Below, in pieces: positions 24,583 through 32,176 of a stretch of 37,016 nucleotides of DNA; position 1 is the stretch's first letter, and each line of letters begins with the position of its first letter. The stretch lies in assembly GCA_947175285.1 (NCBI GenBank), contig CAMWMM010000005.1:1-37016 (forward strand), read 5' to 3'. The translations under genes and the position numbers were made by a program. This DNA is from an uncultured Lachnospiraceae bacterium (GTDB taxonomy: Bacteria > Bacillota_A > Clostridia > Lachnospirales > Lachnospiraceae). The notes under the pieces are model-generated. The model searched no databases and was not told the origin of the DNA. It worked only from the letters and a program-made list of their open reading frames with translations.

Positions 24583-25913
24583 CTCGGTACCTCTTTTATG
24601 TCTATATTATTGGACATAATCATAACAGGCTTTCCCTGCTGTCTAAACAATTCCACGACAGAACTGGCGCTGCCATAATAAGCATCCGCCAAATCAACTG
24701 CCCTGTGCAAGTCTTTGGAATCATCATAAATGCCTATTCTCTGTTGTTTATATTTCTCCACTAACTGCAAATAAGGTTCTACTGCTTCCGGATTCATTGA
24801 TTGTGCCGTTTCTACCATTAACGGATGAGGGCGCCACAGCAGCACAGCATCTTCCCTGTCTTTGAAGAAATCAAATACCCATTCCAGCTTTTTTAAAAAT
24901 TTCTCGCTCTGCCCCTGCATGAGCCCACGCAAATGCGTATTAAAAAATATGACTTTCTTATTTTCACCCAGAAATTCCTGCCATTCCTCAGGAATCATCG
25001 TTTCTTCCGCAGATGACGCGTCAAATTTCGGGGAACCCAGCGCCTGGAATTTTTGTTCTATTACATTTTTTCCCAGTTTCTCTACCAGTTCCGGCAGAGC
25101 CGCCTCATAGTACTTTATATACTGCTGCCTGACTTTTTCCGACTGTAGAACCACGACATCCGCATAAATTGTTCCTGGAAGAACACAATAATGTTCCGGC
25201 ACGCCGTCATTCTGATGCACAAAATAAGGTATATACACTAATTTATCCGTATACTCTCTGATTTTTGAAGAGTAAAAAAAAGGATGGATTGTCGTTACAA
25301 AATTATATTGGTCATATGGATTATGAATAAAAATGATGTCCGGATGCTCTCTCTCCAAAGAATACTGCTGCCAGTCCACAATCGGTACATACGAAGGGAA
25401 ATCTGCTCCCTCATACTGCATTTCACCTAAGGAACCATCCTTATTCTTATCAAAATACGGGATTGGCATCACAAAACTTTCCCACTCCTCATCTTTATCC
25501 GATGCTTTCCAAACACTTTCAAGGGAATCCCACATAGATGCCTTATAGGGAAGAAAGACTGCTATTTTTTTAACAGGCACATGATTAACTGCATTTTCTG
25601 CTTTATTCAATGATTCTTCCAGTAATTTATATGCCTTCTGCGCCGAAGTTTCCTCTATTCTCTCATTAAGCTGATAAAGTCTCTCACAATATCGCTCCAG
25701 ACAGGAAACTGCCTCTATGCCGATACTGTCCGGTGCCGTTCCTTCTATCTGCTCAATGGCTTCTCCTACCTGAATCGCCGCCTGCTGGCAGTCTGAAAGC
25801 GCTGTCTGCACAACTCCGTATTCTTTTTCTTCCCATTTTTCCTTTATTTGCTGATGCAGAAGATGCATGCTTGCAATCACATCCATTATCTGCTTTTTCT
25901 GATATTTACGCAT
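24579..25913 (-). CDS. CDP-glycerol glycerophosphotransferase-like (TagF/TagB superfamily) protein
   Basis: First gene of the operon, 444 aa. Residues 1-110 are helical and charged (possible coiled coil). Residues about 115-440 fit the Glyphos_transf family: IAVFLPYKASMWDSLE, DIIFIHNPYDQYNFV, VIFFNTHLRGL, LLWRPHPLM and YYGSASSVVELFRQQGKPVMI, the last two matching the RPHP and S-S-x-x-E CDP-binding segments. It probably transfers a CDP-carried phosphopolyol to a glycan. Together with LicD and the TagD-like fusion it forms a CDP-dependent sub-module. The ATG is about 50 nt after the predicted transcription start, with a modest GAGG ribosome site. Confidence 0.78.
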   Translation of the reverse strand: MRKYQKKQIMDVIASMHLLHQQIKEKWEEKEYGVVQTALSDCQQAAIQVGEAIEQIEGTAPDSIGIEAVSCLERYCERLYQLNERIEETSAQKAYKLLEESLNKAENAVNHVPVKKIAVFLPYKASMWDSLESVWKASDKDEEWESFVMPIPYFDKNKDGSLGEMQYEGADFPSYVPIVDWQQYSLEREHPDIIFIHNPYDQYNFVTTIHPFFYSSKIREYTDKLVYIPYFVHQNDGVPEHYCVLPGTIYADVVVLQSEKVRQQYIKYYEAALPELVEKLGKNVIEQKFQALGSPKFDASSAEETMIPEEWQEFLGENKKVIFFNTHLRGLMQGQSEKFLKKLEWVFDFFKDREDAVLLWRPHPLMVETAQSMNPEAVEPYLQLVEKYKQQRIGIYDDSKDLHRAVDLADAYYGSASSVVELFRQQGKPVMIMSNNIDIKEVPR

Positions 25914-25971
25914 GAAACATACACGCCTCTTCTACCTATAAAATTAGCATATCGAACACATCATATTTTAT

Positions 25972-26000
25972 ATTATACAAAAAAATGCTCTCATTTACAA
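25972..26000 (-). promoter_or_regulatory. Predicted sigma-A promoter of the 24-gene operon
   Basis: On the minus strand, -35 TTGTAA (25995-26000), a 17-nt spacer and -10 TATAAT (25972-25977). Transcription would begin near 25965 and leave a leader of about 50 nt before the first ATG. No other strong promoter was noticed between the genes of the train, all of which overlap or are less than about 45 nt apart. Confidence 0.65.
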
Positions 26001-26030
26001 CAAAATATATCTGACTGTCTGCTGATTGAT

Positions 26031-26059
26031 TAGACTTTATACTTTACTTATGATATACT
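26031..26059 (+). promoter_or_regulatory. Predicted promoter for the 26113-27465 gene pair
   Basis: TAGACT (26031-26036), a 17-nt spacer and TATACT (26054-26059). It is divergent from the operon promoter. The block GACTTTAT...TTATGATATACT is closely similar to the promoter at 28987-29015, suggesting the two plus-strand units share regulation. Confidence 0.6.
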
Positions 26060-26112
26060 TATTTTGTAACAGTCCATATCTACAATCACAACATTAGAAA
26101 GTAGGTGACTAT

Positions 26113-26304
26113 ATGCCAAACGGTCTTGAGATTACAAAAGCTGCTATTGATGACTTCAAAAAGATTCAAGAATATATGACACTTGCAAAAGAAGAGAATG
26201 CCACAAAGACATATGCAAAATTGAAAGATGAGTATTATTCTTTGAAAGCAATCTTGCAGGTATCGGGTGTAAACTTAACAGACATTGACAAGATAAAAGA
26301 GTAA
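26113..26304 (+). CDS. Small helical protein of unknown function
   Basis: A 63-aa acidic/lysine-rich protein (ITKAAIDDFKKIQEYMTL, YAKLKDEYYSLKAILQ) predicted to be mostly helical with no membrane segment or signal. I do not recognise the family. GTAGGTGA precedes the ATG, and a promoter lies about 55 nt upstream, so it is probably expressed. It is 12 nt before a CgeB-like glycosyltransferase gene and likely co-transcribed, and could be a partner of that enzyme. Confidence 0.75.
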   Translation: MPNGLEITKAAIDDFKKIQEYMTLAKEENATKTYAKLKDEYYSLKAILQVSGVNLTDIDKIKE

Positions 26305-26316
26305 AAGAGAATTTTT

Positions 26317-27465
26317 ATGAAAATACTATTCATCGAATGGGCAAGCTTTGGAAATGAAGATATGAAAACAGCATTTACAGAAGAAGGGCATACTGTCGTC
26401 TGTTTTCCTTTCTCCAACAAGGATGCCAGACAAGACGCCGTAATTGAAGCCGAATTTGCTTCCGCGCTGCACTGCGAAACACCGGACGTAGTTTTTTCCT
26501 TTAACTATTTCCCGGTTATTTCCAATGTCTGTAAAAAAGAAGATATCAAATATATCGCATGGGTTTATGACAGTCCCTATGTGATGCTCTATTCTTATAC
26601 TGTTATCAATCCATGCAATATTATTTACGTTTTTGATAAAGAATTATATCTCGAATTTCACAACGCAGGTATTTCAACTGTGCACTATCTGCCTATGGCA
26701 GCAAATACGGATCGTCTGGATGCTATGACTTTAAGTGCTGACATCAAACAGTCTTACCCTTACGATATCTCTTTCGTCGGTTCTCTCTACACGGAGAAGC
26801 ATAATTTTTTTGAGCGCATGACCACATTATCCGACTATACAAAAGGATACTTAGATGCCCTGATGGCTTCTCAGATGAAAGTGCAGGGATATAATTTTAT
26901 TCAGGAATCCTTGTCTCCTATTATGGAAGACTTATATCAGGCATTGCCGATGGAACCTAATGCTGATGGCGTAGAAACCAAAGAATATCTCTATGCCCAA
27001 TATGTGATTAACCGTAAGATTACAGGGCTAGAACGCATGGATTTACTGACTGCAATCACTCTCAAACACAAACTTGACCTTTTTACCCATGATAAAAACC
27101 TGTCCATGCCCAATCTTTGCAATCATGGCACAGTGGATTACTATGACCAGATGCCCCTTGTTTTCAAGCAGAGCCGTATTAATCTGAACATCTCCCTTCG
27201 CAGCATCAAAAGCGGGATACCGCTTCGTGCTTTTGATATTATGGGAAGCGGTGGATTTTTACTTAGCAATTATCAGGCGGACTTTCTCGACAACTTTGCC
27301 CCAGGGGTAGACTTTGAGTATTATGATAGTAAAGAAGACTTGCTGCGCAAAGTTGATTATTATCTGCAGCATGAAGAAGAACGTGCCGCCATCGCAAAAA
27401 ACGGTCATGACAAAATCGCCGCGGCGCATACTTACAGGCATAGAGTAAGGGAGATGCTGCAATAA
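26317..27465 (+). CDS. CgeB/DUF3880-like glycosyltransferase (GT-B)
   Basis: The 382-aa protein starts MKILFIEWASFGNEDM and shows VVFSFNYFPVISNVC, YIAWVYDSPYVMLYS, IYVFDKELYLEF and ISFVGSLYTEKHNFF. The C-terminal half has INLNISLRSIKSGIPLRAFDIMGSGGFLLSNYQ, the donor-site region of CgeB-like (Glycos_transf_1_2) transferases. These families occur in spore-coat and flagellin glycosylation loci of Firmicutes. It is clearly paralogous to the minus-strand gene at 33961-35142. The ribosome site is weak; translation may be coupled to the small gene upstream. Confidence 0.85.
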   Translation: MKILFIEWASFGNEDMKTAFTEEGHTVVCFPFSNKDARQDAVIEAEFASALHCETPDVVFSFNYFPVISNVCKKEDIKYIAWVYDSPYVMLYSYTVINPCNIIYVFDKELYLEFHNAGISTVHYLPMAANTDRLDAMTLSADIKQSYPYDISFVGSLYTEKHNFFERMTTLSDYTKGYLDALMASQMKVQGYNFIQESLSPIMEDLYQALPMEPNADGVETKEYLYAQYVINRKITGLERMDLLTAITLKHKLDLFTHDKNLSMPNLCNHGTVDYYDQMPLVFKQSRINLNISLRSIKSGIPLRAFDIMGSGGFLLSNYQADFLDNFAPGVDFEYYDSKEDLLRKVDYYLQHEEERAAIAKNGHDKIAAAHTYRHRVREMLQ

Positions 27466-27480
27466 TGTAAATATCCTTTC

Positions 27481-28881
27481 CTACTGGCACATCTCTTCAA
27501 AAGTAATCAGATGCACCCTTTCATTTTGAGCTGCATAATCCAATGCAGCAGCCTGAAATCCGGACTTCGAGAAAATATAGTAATATTTTTCCGGATACTG
27601 AAACATTTCTCCCCGCTCAAGCAAAGTATCAATAACCTGCCGCCCAACTTTTTCATTTCTCCACTTGCATTCCCCAAATAAAGCTTTGCCGCCTGAAACT
27701 GCCATAAGGTCAATTTCTTCCTGCCGCTTAGCTAGTGCATTATTTCCCCACCATCGCCCGATTTCACCGATAGTAAAAGACAGCTTCTCATAGACTTCCG
27801 GTAAGAATAAATACTGTTTACAGATATTTTCAAATACCGTTCCCATAAAATCATTCATCTGTGGTATCACTATTGTTTCATAAACCTGTCGCCCTACACC
27901 ACACATAATGCTGCTGGAGTAAGGTCTGACAAATCGATACCAGAATAAATACATACTGTCTTCTAAACGGTATAATGTCCTTCGGCTGTTTTCCGATTCC
28001 GTAACAGGGATTTCTTTCCTGACGATTTGCAAGACAATTAAGGATGACAGCTGATTACTGCATCCGCCGGATTCCAATCCGGTTTTTGTTGCAATTTCAT
28101 TCAGTCTGCTTGCCCCTGATGCTATTGCCGCAATAATAGAATGATATGTCATTGGCTCTTTTAATTCCTGTTTCATCAAATTAACCGGTTCTTCAAACAA
28201 ACGTCCGCTTTCATCAAAAAAAAGCCTTATTATATTTTCGTCCAAGCTAATTCTATTATCAATACGAGACAAATACTCCGGAATACCGCCGGTCACGCCA
28301 TACAGTACAGCCTGCTCCTGACCAGTAAACCCCGGAAGCATCTCTTTCGCTTCCCAAAAAGAAAACGGATGTATCTTAAACTGTGCCGTACGGCGGCCAT
28401 ACAACGGACTCTTATATCCCAAGACCTGTTCTTCCATAAAACTCATGGACGAGCCGCATAAAAGCAGAAACAGATTACTGTCTTTCCAACACTGGTCAAT
28501 ATGCTTCTGTATCATAGAAGAAATCACCGGATAAGACGCTGCCAGATATGGGTACTCATCAATCGCAATAATTGTGCGTTCACCGTTATCCACCAGAGAA
28601 TCTATATAGTCAAAAAGCATCTCATAGTCCCGAAACTCAGCTTGTCCCGCCTGCACTAAATTGCTGTTCTGTGACAGAAATACTGCCGAAAGCCCGCTCA
28701 GATTTTCTTTTTTAGCGCCTTCCACAGCCATATAATAAATTCCCTGCTTCCCTTTCATAAACTCCCGTAGAAGAGTTGTCTTACCTACTCTTCTTCTTCC
28801 ATAAAGAACTACAAATTCAAACTGTCCGCTTTGATATAGCATATTTAATTTATCTAATTCTCTTTTTCTTCCTATGAACAT
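27481..28881 (-). CDS. AAA-type ATPase with C-terminal DUF234-like domain
   Basis: The 466-aa protein has Walker A GRRRVGKTTL (residues 28-37) and a Walker B-like IIAIDEYPYL (D108, E109), as in the archaeal-type ATPase/DUF234 family. The middle contains a winged-helix-like stretch (SRLNEIATKTGLESGGCSNQLSSL). The C-terminus has RQEEIDLMAV...LFGECKW, matching a PD-(D/E)xK nuclease-like E-D-ExK arrangement. These ATPases are common in Clostridia and often sit on mobile or accessory segments; their function is not established. It interrupts the glycosyltransferase genes and is convergent with the gene at 26317. CGGAGAAAAG precedes the ATG. Confidence 0.85.
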   Translation of the reverse strand: MFIGRKRELDKLNMLYQSGQFEFVVLYGRRRVGKTTLLREFMKGKQGIYYMAVEGAKKENLSGLSAVFLSQNSNLVQAGQAEFRDYEMLFDYIDSLVDNGERTIIAIDEYPYLAASYPVISSMIQKHIDQCWKDSNLFLLLCGSSMSFMEEQVLGYKSPLYGRRTAQFKIHPFSFWEAKEMLPGFTGQEQAVLYGVTGGIPEYLSRIDNRISLDENIIRLFFDESGRLFEEPVNLMKQELKEPMTYHSIIAAIASGASRLNEIATKTGLESGGCSNQLSSLIVLQIVRKEIPVTESENSRRTLYRLEDSMYLFWYRFVRPYSSSIMCGVGRQVYETIVIPQMNDFMGTVFENICKQYLFLPEVYEKLSFTIGEIGRWWGNNALAKRQEEIDLMAVSGGKALFGECKWRNEKVGRQVIDTLLERGEMFQYPEKYYYIFSKSGFQAAALDYAAQNERVHLITFEEMCQ

Positions 28882-28914
28882 GTTCTTTTCTCCGCACCAA
28901 CTGCTAATTATTTA

Positions 28915-28951
28915 ATTAGTAATTATATGATTAGTAAATATATAATTAGTA
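28915..28951. repeat. Three ATTAGTA direct repeats at 15-bp period, probable operator
   Basis: ATTAGTA occurs at 28915, 28930 and 28945, exactly 15 bp apart. An inverted arm (CTAATTA at 28904-28910) precedes the first copy. The block overlaps the -10 region and early leader of the ATPase gene promoter, which suggests repressor binding, possibly autoregulation. Confidence 0.55.
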
Positions 28952-28976
28952 TATACATATTTATTTTTTTAATCAA
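28948..28976 (-). promoter_or_regulatory. Predicted promoter of the DUF234-type ATPase gene
   Basis: On the minus strand, TTGATT (28971-28976), a 17-nt spacer and TATACT (28948-28953). The start site would fall near 28942, inside the ATTAGTA repeats, leaving a leader of about 60 nt. Confidence 0.55.
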
Positions 28977-28986
28977 TATGTTTATT

Positions 28987-29015
28987 CTGACTTTATCTTG
29001 ATTTTATGATATACT
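28987..29015 (+). promoter_or_regulatory. Predicted promoter of the GT2-TPR gene
   Basis: CTGACT (28987-28992), 17-nt spacer, TATACT (29010-29015). The leader is very short (about 18 nt) and contains the AAGGAG ribosome site. It is a near-match to the promoter at 26031-26059. Confidence 0.6.
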
Positions 29016-29039
29016 ACAATAAAAAAGGAGCCAAACCAA

Positions 29040-30104
29040 ATGTCTTATCCTATATCCGTATGTATCATAACTAAGAACGAAGAAAAGAACATAGAAAAAT
29101 GCCTGTCCGCCATCAGCGGATACGGCTTTGAGATTATTGTCATAGACACCGGCTCCACTGACAATACCAAAGAAATTGCGGCAAAATATGCCGATAAGGT
29201 GCTTGATTTTACATGGATAAATGATTTCAGCGCCGCCAGAAATTTTTCCCTTTCTCAGGCAAGCCACGACTATGTCCTCATCTTAGACTGTGACGAAGTT
29301 GTGCTTTCTATTGATGCAGACGCCATTGCACGGATGATAGAAGAACATCCTGATGAAGTCGGTCTGATTGCCAGAAATAATCACTATACTTCCAATCAGA
29401 CAGATTCTGTCTACCAGGACCATGTAGAGCGGCTGTTTAACAAAAATCTCTATCATTATGAATCACCGATTCACGAACAGGTTGTCAGCAATTCATCCGG
29501 CATGAATTATAAAAGTTATGACCTTCCGCTTTTGACCAACCATGTAGGCTATACGGGAACCCCTGAAGAACTCCGCGCTAAAGTGGAACGAAATAATACA
29601 CTTTTATTTCAGGAATTAGAAAAAGACAGTGACAATCCCTATCTTTACTTTCAGATAGGGCAGTCCTATAATATGATTTACGACTATGAAAATTCATACA
29701 AGTACTATAAAAAAGTTCTTGAATATGATGTTAATCCGGACGCAGAATGGGTGCAGATGATGATTATTGCCTACGCTAATGCCCTGCTTCATACAGATCG
29801 GGCGACAGAAGCATTACAGCTCCAGGCAGTCTATGACGCTTTTGCAACGACTGCGGATTTTTTCTGTGTCATGGGTCAGATTTATCTTGCCAACGGGCAG
29901 TACATGAAAGCAATGATGGAGTTTGTGAAAGCAATCCACTGCCCTGTTGCGCGGGAAAACGGCACCAATTCCTTTATTCCCACCTATAATATAGGACTTA
30001 TCAATGAAATGATGGGGGAAATCCCGGCAGCTCTGACACATTACCGCAACTGTGGTGATTTCCCGATGGCTGTTGCAAAAGTAAAAGAACTAACAACTAC
30101 CTGA
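29040..30104 (+). CDS. GT2 glycosyltransferase with C-terminal TPR-like region (SunS/WaaE-like)
   Basis: The N-terminal domain (about residues 1-190) reads ISVCIITKNEEKNIEKCL, VIDTGSTDNTKEIA, NDFSAARNFSL and VLILDCDEVV, the pattern of WaaE/KdtX and SunS-type GT2s. Residues about 195-350 are helical repeats (NPYLYFQIGQSYNMIYDYENSYKYYKKVLEYD, and others) resembling TPRs. SunS, which glycosylates a peptide on cysteine, has the same GT2 plus TPR layout, so a role in attaching the first sugar to a protein is plausible but inferred. It has its own promoter. The 3' end overlaps the convergent acetyltransferase gene by 15 nt. Confidence 0.85.
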   Translation: MSYPISVCIITKNEEKNIEKCLSAISGYGFEIIVIDTGSTDNTKEIAAKYADKVLDFTWINDFSAARNFSLSQASHDYVLILDCDEVVLSIDADAIARMIEEHPDEVGLIARNNHYTSNQTDSVYQDHVERLFNKNLYHYESPIHEQVVSNSSGMNYKSYDLPLLTNHVGYTGTPEELRAKVERNNTLLFQELEKDSDNPYLYFQIGQSYNMIYDYENSYKYYKKVLEYDVNPDAEWVQMMIIAYANALLHTDRATEALQLQAVYDAFATTADFFCVMGQIYLANGQYMKAMMEFVKAIHCPVARENGTNSFIPTYNIGLINEMMGEIPAALTHYRNCGDFPMAVAKVKELTTT

Positions 30105-31004
30105 TTTCACTTTTCTTTCATAGAATTCAAAGAATTGGTCAAAAGATGCACTTTGCAATAATGGAACTGCCTCATACATCAGCTCCTTATCCCAATCCCA
30201 CCATTTGATTTCAAGCAGACGTTTAATGATTTCATCAGGAAAACGCTTTTTTATCACATGGGCCGGTACTCCTCCCACAATGGTATACGGCTCCACATCT
30301 TTATTTACAAGTGCACTGTTCGCCAGAACTGCACCATCTCCAATCGTGACTCCGGACATTATTTTGACATCTCCTCCTATCCATACATCATTACCAATGA
30401 CAACATTCCCTTTAGACACGGGATGTCCTTTGATATAAGAATAGTCACTCAAAAATGCATTAAATGGAAATGTTGTAATCCAATCCGCTCTATGATTTTC
30501 TCCTAATAATATCTGGACATTTTCAGCGATTGAACAAAACTTACCGATAACAACAGAATCAGTTAATGTCCAATTTTTGATGGAAGGTACGCCATAAGTA
30601 TACTCACCTATTGTAATGTCTTCACTCTGATATTTTTTCTGAGTGCTTAAATATATATAATCAGACATATAATCCATATTGTTCTTAGGTGTATAAAACT
30701 CAGTCACCTGCGTGTCTAACTTTATTTTGTCTTCTGACATTCCACACTTCATCATCAGCTGTTTCCATTGCAATACTCCCTGACTGCACAGGAACACAAT
30801 ATCATAATCTTGTACAAATTTATTATCATCACATATTAAAAGATTCTCCAACTCTTCTACGGTTATAATTTTACAATGAAAAATATTTGAAGATATTCGA
30901 TCTTCTGAAACAACCATATTAATCTCAAACACTTCATCGGAATAATTCAACTTAATATATAAATTCTCATTTCTATCCATCTCTCCAATTACCAGTGTTC
31001 TCAT
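30090..31004 (-). CDS. CatB/Vat-type hexapeptide acetyltransferase with unknown N-terminal domain
   Basis: The C-terminal about 175 residues form a left-handed beta-helix acyltransferase: repeated hexapeptides (VVIGKFCSIAENVQIL, VVIGNDVWIGGDVKIMSGVTIGDGAVLANSALV) and the family motif GENHRADWITTFPF, whose histidine is catalytic in Vat/CatB enzymes. The first about 120 residues are an alpha/beta domain I cannot assign (YDIVFLCSQGVLQWKQLM), possibly a nucleotide- or sugar-binding domain as in PglD-like enzymes. It likely O- or N-acetylates a glycan sugar. It is the last gene of the second minus-strand operon, with GGAGAG before the ATG. Confidence 0.86.
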   Translation of the reverse strand: MRTLVIGEMDRNENLYIKLNYSDEVFEINMVVSEDRISSNIFHCKIITVEELENLLICDDNKFVQDYDIVFLCSQGVLQWKQLMMKCGMSEDKIKLDTQVTEFYTPKNNMDYMSDYIYLSTQKKYQSEDITIGEYTYGVPSIKNWTLTDSVVIGKFCSIAENVQILLGENHRADWITTFPFNAFLSDYSYIKGHPVSKGNVVIGNDVWIGGDVKIMSGVTIGDGAVLANSALVNKDVEPYTIVGGVPAHVIKKRFPDEIIKRLLEIKWWDWDKELMYEAVPLLQSASFDQFFEFYERKVKSGSC

Positions 31005-31034
31005 ATTTCAATCTCTCCCATATAGCATTTCATA

Positions 31035-32153
31035 CTATATTTTTCCCCATACTTTTTTATCAATAATTCTTGTATAGCTTTGTATTATTTTAATTACCTT
31101 GTCCGAAACATTTCTATCCATATAATCGGGAACATCCTCCTCCGGCTGCTTCATATTAACCGCAATATTCACTGCTTGCAAAATTGAATCACCGTCTATT
31201 CCGCCGATAATAAAGCCGCCCTTATCTAAAGCTTCCGGTCTTTCAGTCGATGTCCTGATGCAAACCGCCGGAAATCTACTAATAGATGCCTCCTCCGGCA
31301 TCGTCCCGCTATCGGAAACAACGCAGAAAGCACACCGCATTAATTTGCTATAATCAGAAAAAGCAAACGGAGGCATTTCACGTACCAACGGATGGAATTG
31401 AAATCCTCTTTCTGAAATAATTTTAGCACTTCTCGGATGCATAGAATAAATAACCGGCATCTGATAATACTCCGCCATACTGTTAAGCGCATTCATAAGA
31501 GACAGGAAGTTCGTCTCATGATCAATATTTTCTTCCCTATGTGCCGACAAAACAATATAGCTTTCCTTTTGTAATCCTAATTCATCTAATATTTTACTCT
31601 TCTCTATTTTATGTTCATTTGCCTGAATCACTTCCATCATGGGGGAACCTGTCACATAAATATGCTCTTTTCTTATTCCCTCTGCAATCAAATAACGTCT
31701 TGCATGCTCCGTATAAGGCAGATTCACATCCGAGATATGATCGACAATTCTTCTGTTAGTTTCCTCCGGTAAATTTTCATCAAAGCATCGATTCCCTGCC
31801 TCCATATGAAAAATGGGTACTTTCAATCGTTTTGCAGAGATTGCAGATAACGCCGAGTTTGTATCACCAAGTATTAAAAGTGCATCCGGCTTTTCCGTCA
31901 ACATTATCTCATAAGACTTGGAAATAATATTTCCCATTGTTTCTCCAAGATTCTTTCCTACAACATTAAGGTACACATCCGGCTTTCTTATCTCCAAATC
32001 TTCATAAAAAACATCGTTTAATCGGCTATCATAATTCTGTCCTGTATGTGCAAACATATGTTCAAAATAAATATCCGCCTTCTTTATGATTTCTGATAAA
32101 CGTATTAATTCCGGGCGTGTGCCTACGATTGTCATGACCTTTAACTTTTTCAT
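31035..32153 (-). CDS. UDP-N-acetylhexosamine 2-epimerase (WecB/CapG/WbvD-like), copy 2
   Basis: Very close paralogue of the epimerase at 4642: long identical stretches include RLSEIIKKAD, LGDTNSALSAISAKRLK and FHMEAGNRCFDENLPEETNR, and SDSGTMPEEA is retained. All catalytic motifs are intact, so it should be active. It again follows an RmlD-like reductase gene. The ATG at 32151-32153 aligns with the paralogue start (MKKLKVMTIVGTRPEL) and has GAGG upstream; a GTG at 32177 would add eight residues and overlap the reductase stop. Confidence 0.9.
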   Translation of the reverse strand: MKKLKVMTIVGTRPELIRLSEIIKKADIYFEHMFAHTGQNYDSRLNDVFYEDLEIRKPDVYLNVVGKNLGETMGNIISKSYEIMLTEKPDALLILGDTNSALSAISAKRLKVPIFHMEAGNRCFDENLPEETNRRIVDHISDVNLPYTEHARRYLIAEGIRKEHIYVTGSPMMEVIQANEHKIEKSKILDELGLQKESYIVLSAHREENIDHETNFLSLMNALNSMAEYYQMPVIYSMHPRSAKIISERGFQFHPLVREMPPFAFSDYSKLMRCAFCVVSDSGTMPEEASISRFPAVCIRTSTERPEALDKGGFIIGGIDGDSILQAVNIAVNMKQPEEDVPDYMDRNVSDKVIKIIQSYTRIIDKKVWGKI

Positions 32154-32176
32154 GTCGTAATCATACCTCTTTCCCA

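Noticed and set aside
531..26000. Interpretation as a capsule or wall teichoic acid operon
   Set aside because: TagD-, TagF- and LicD-like proteins suggest it, but TagO/TarO, TagGH, Wzx and Wzy equivalents and any membrane protein are missing in the window.
28904..28976. AT-rich repeats as a replication origin or CRISPR array
   Set aside because: Only three 7-bp copies at 15-bp spacing overlapping a promoter, with no spacer/repeat structure and no initiator or cas gene.
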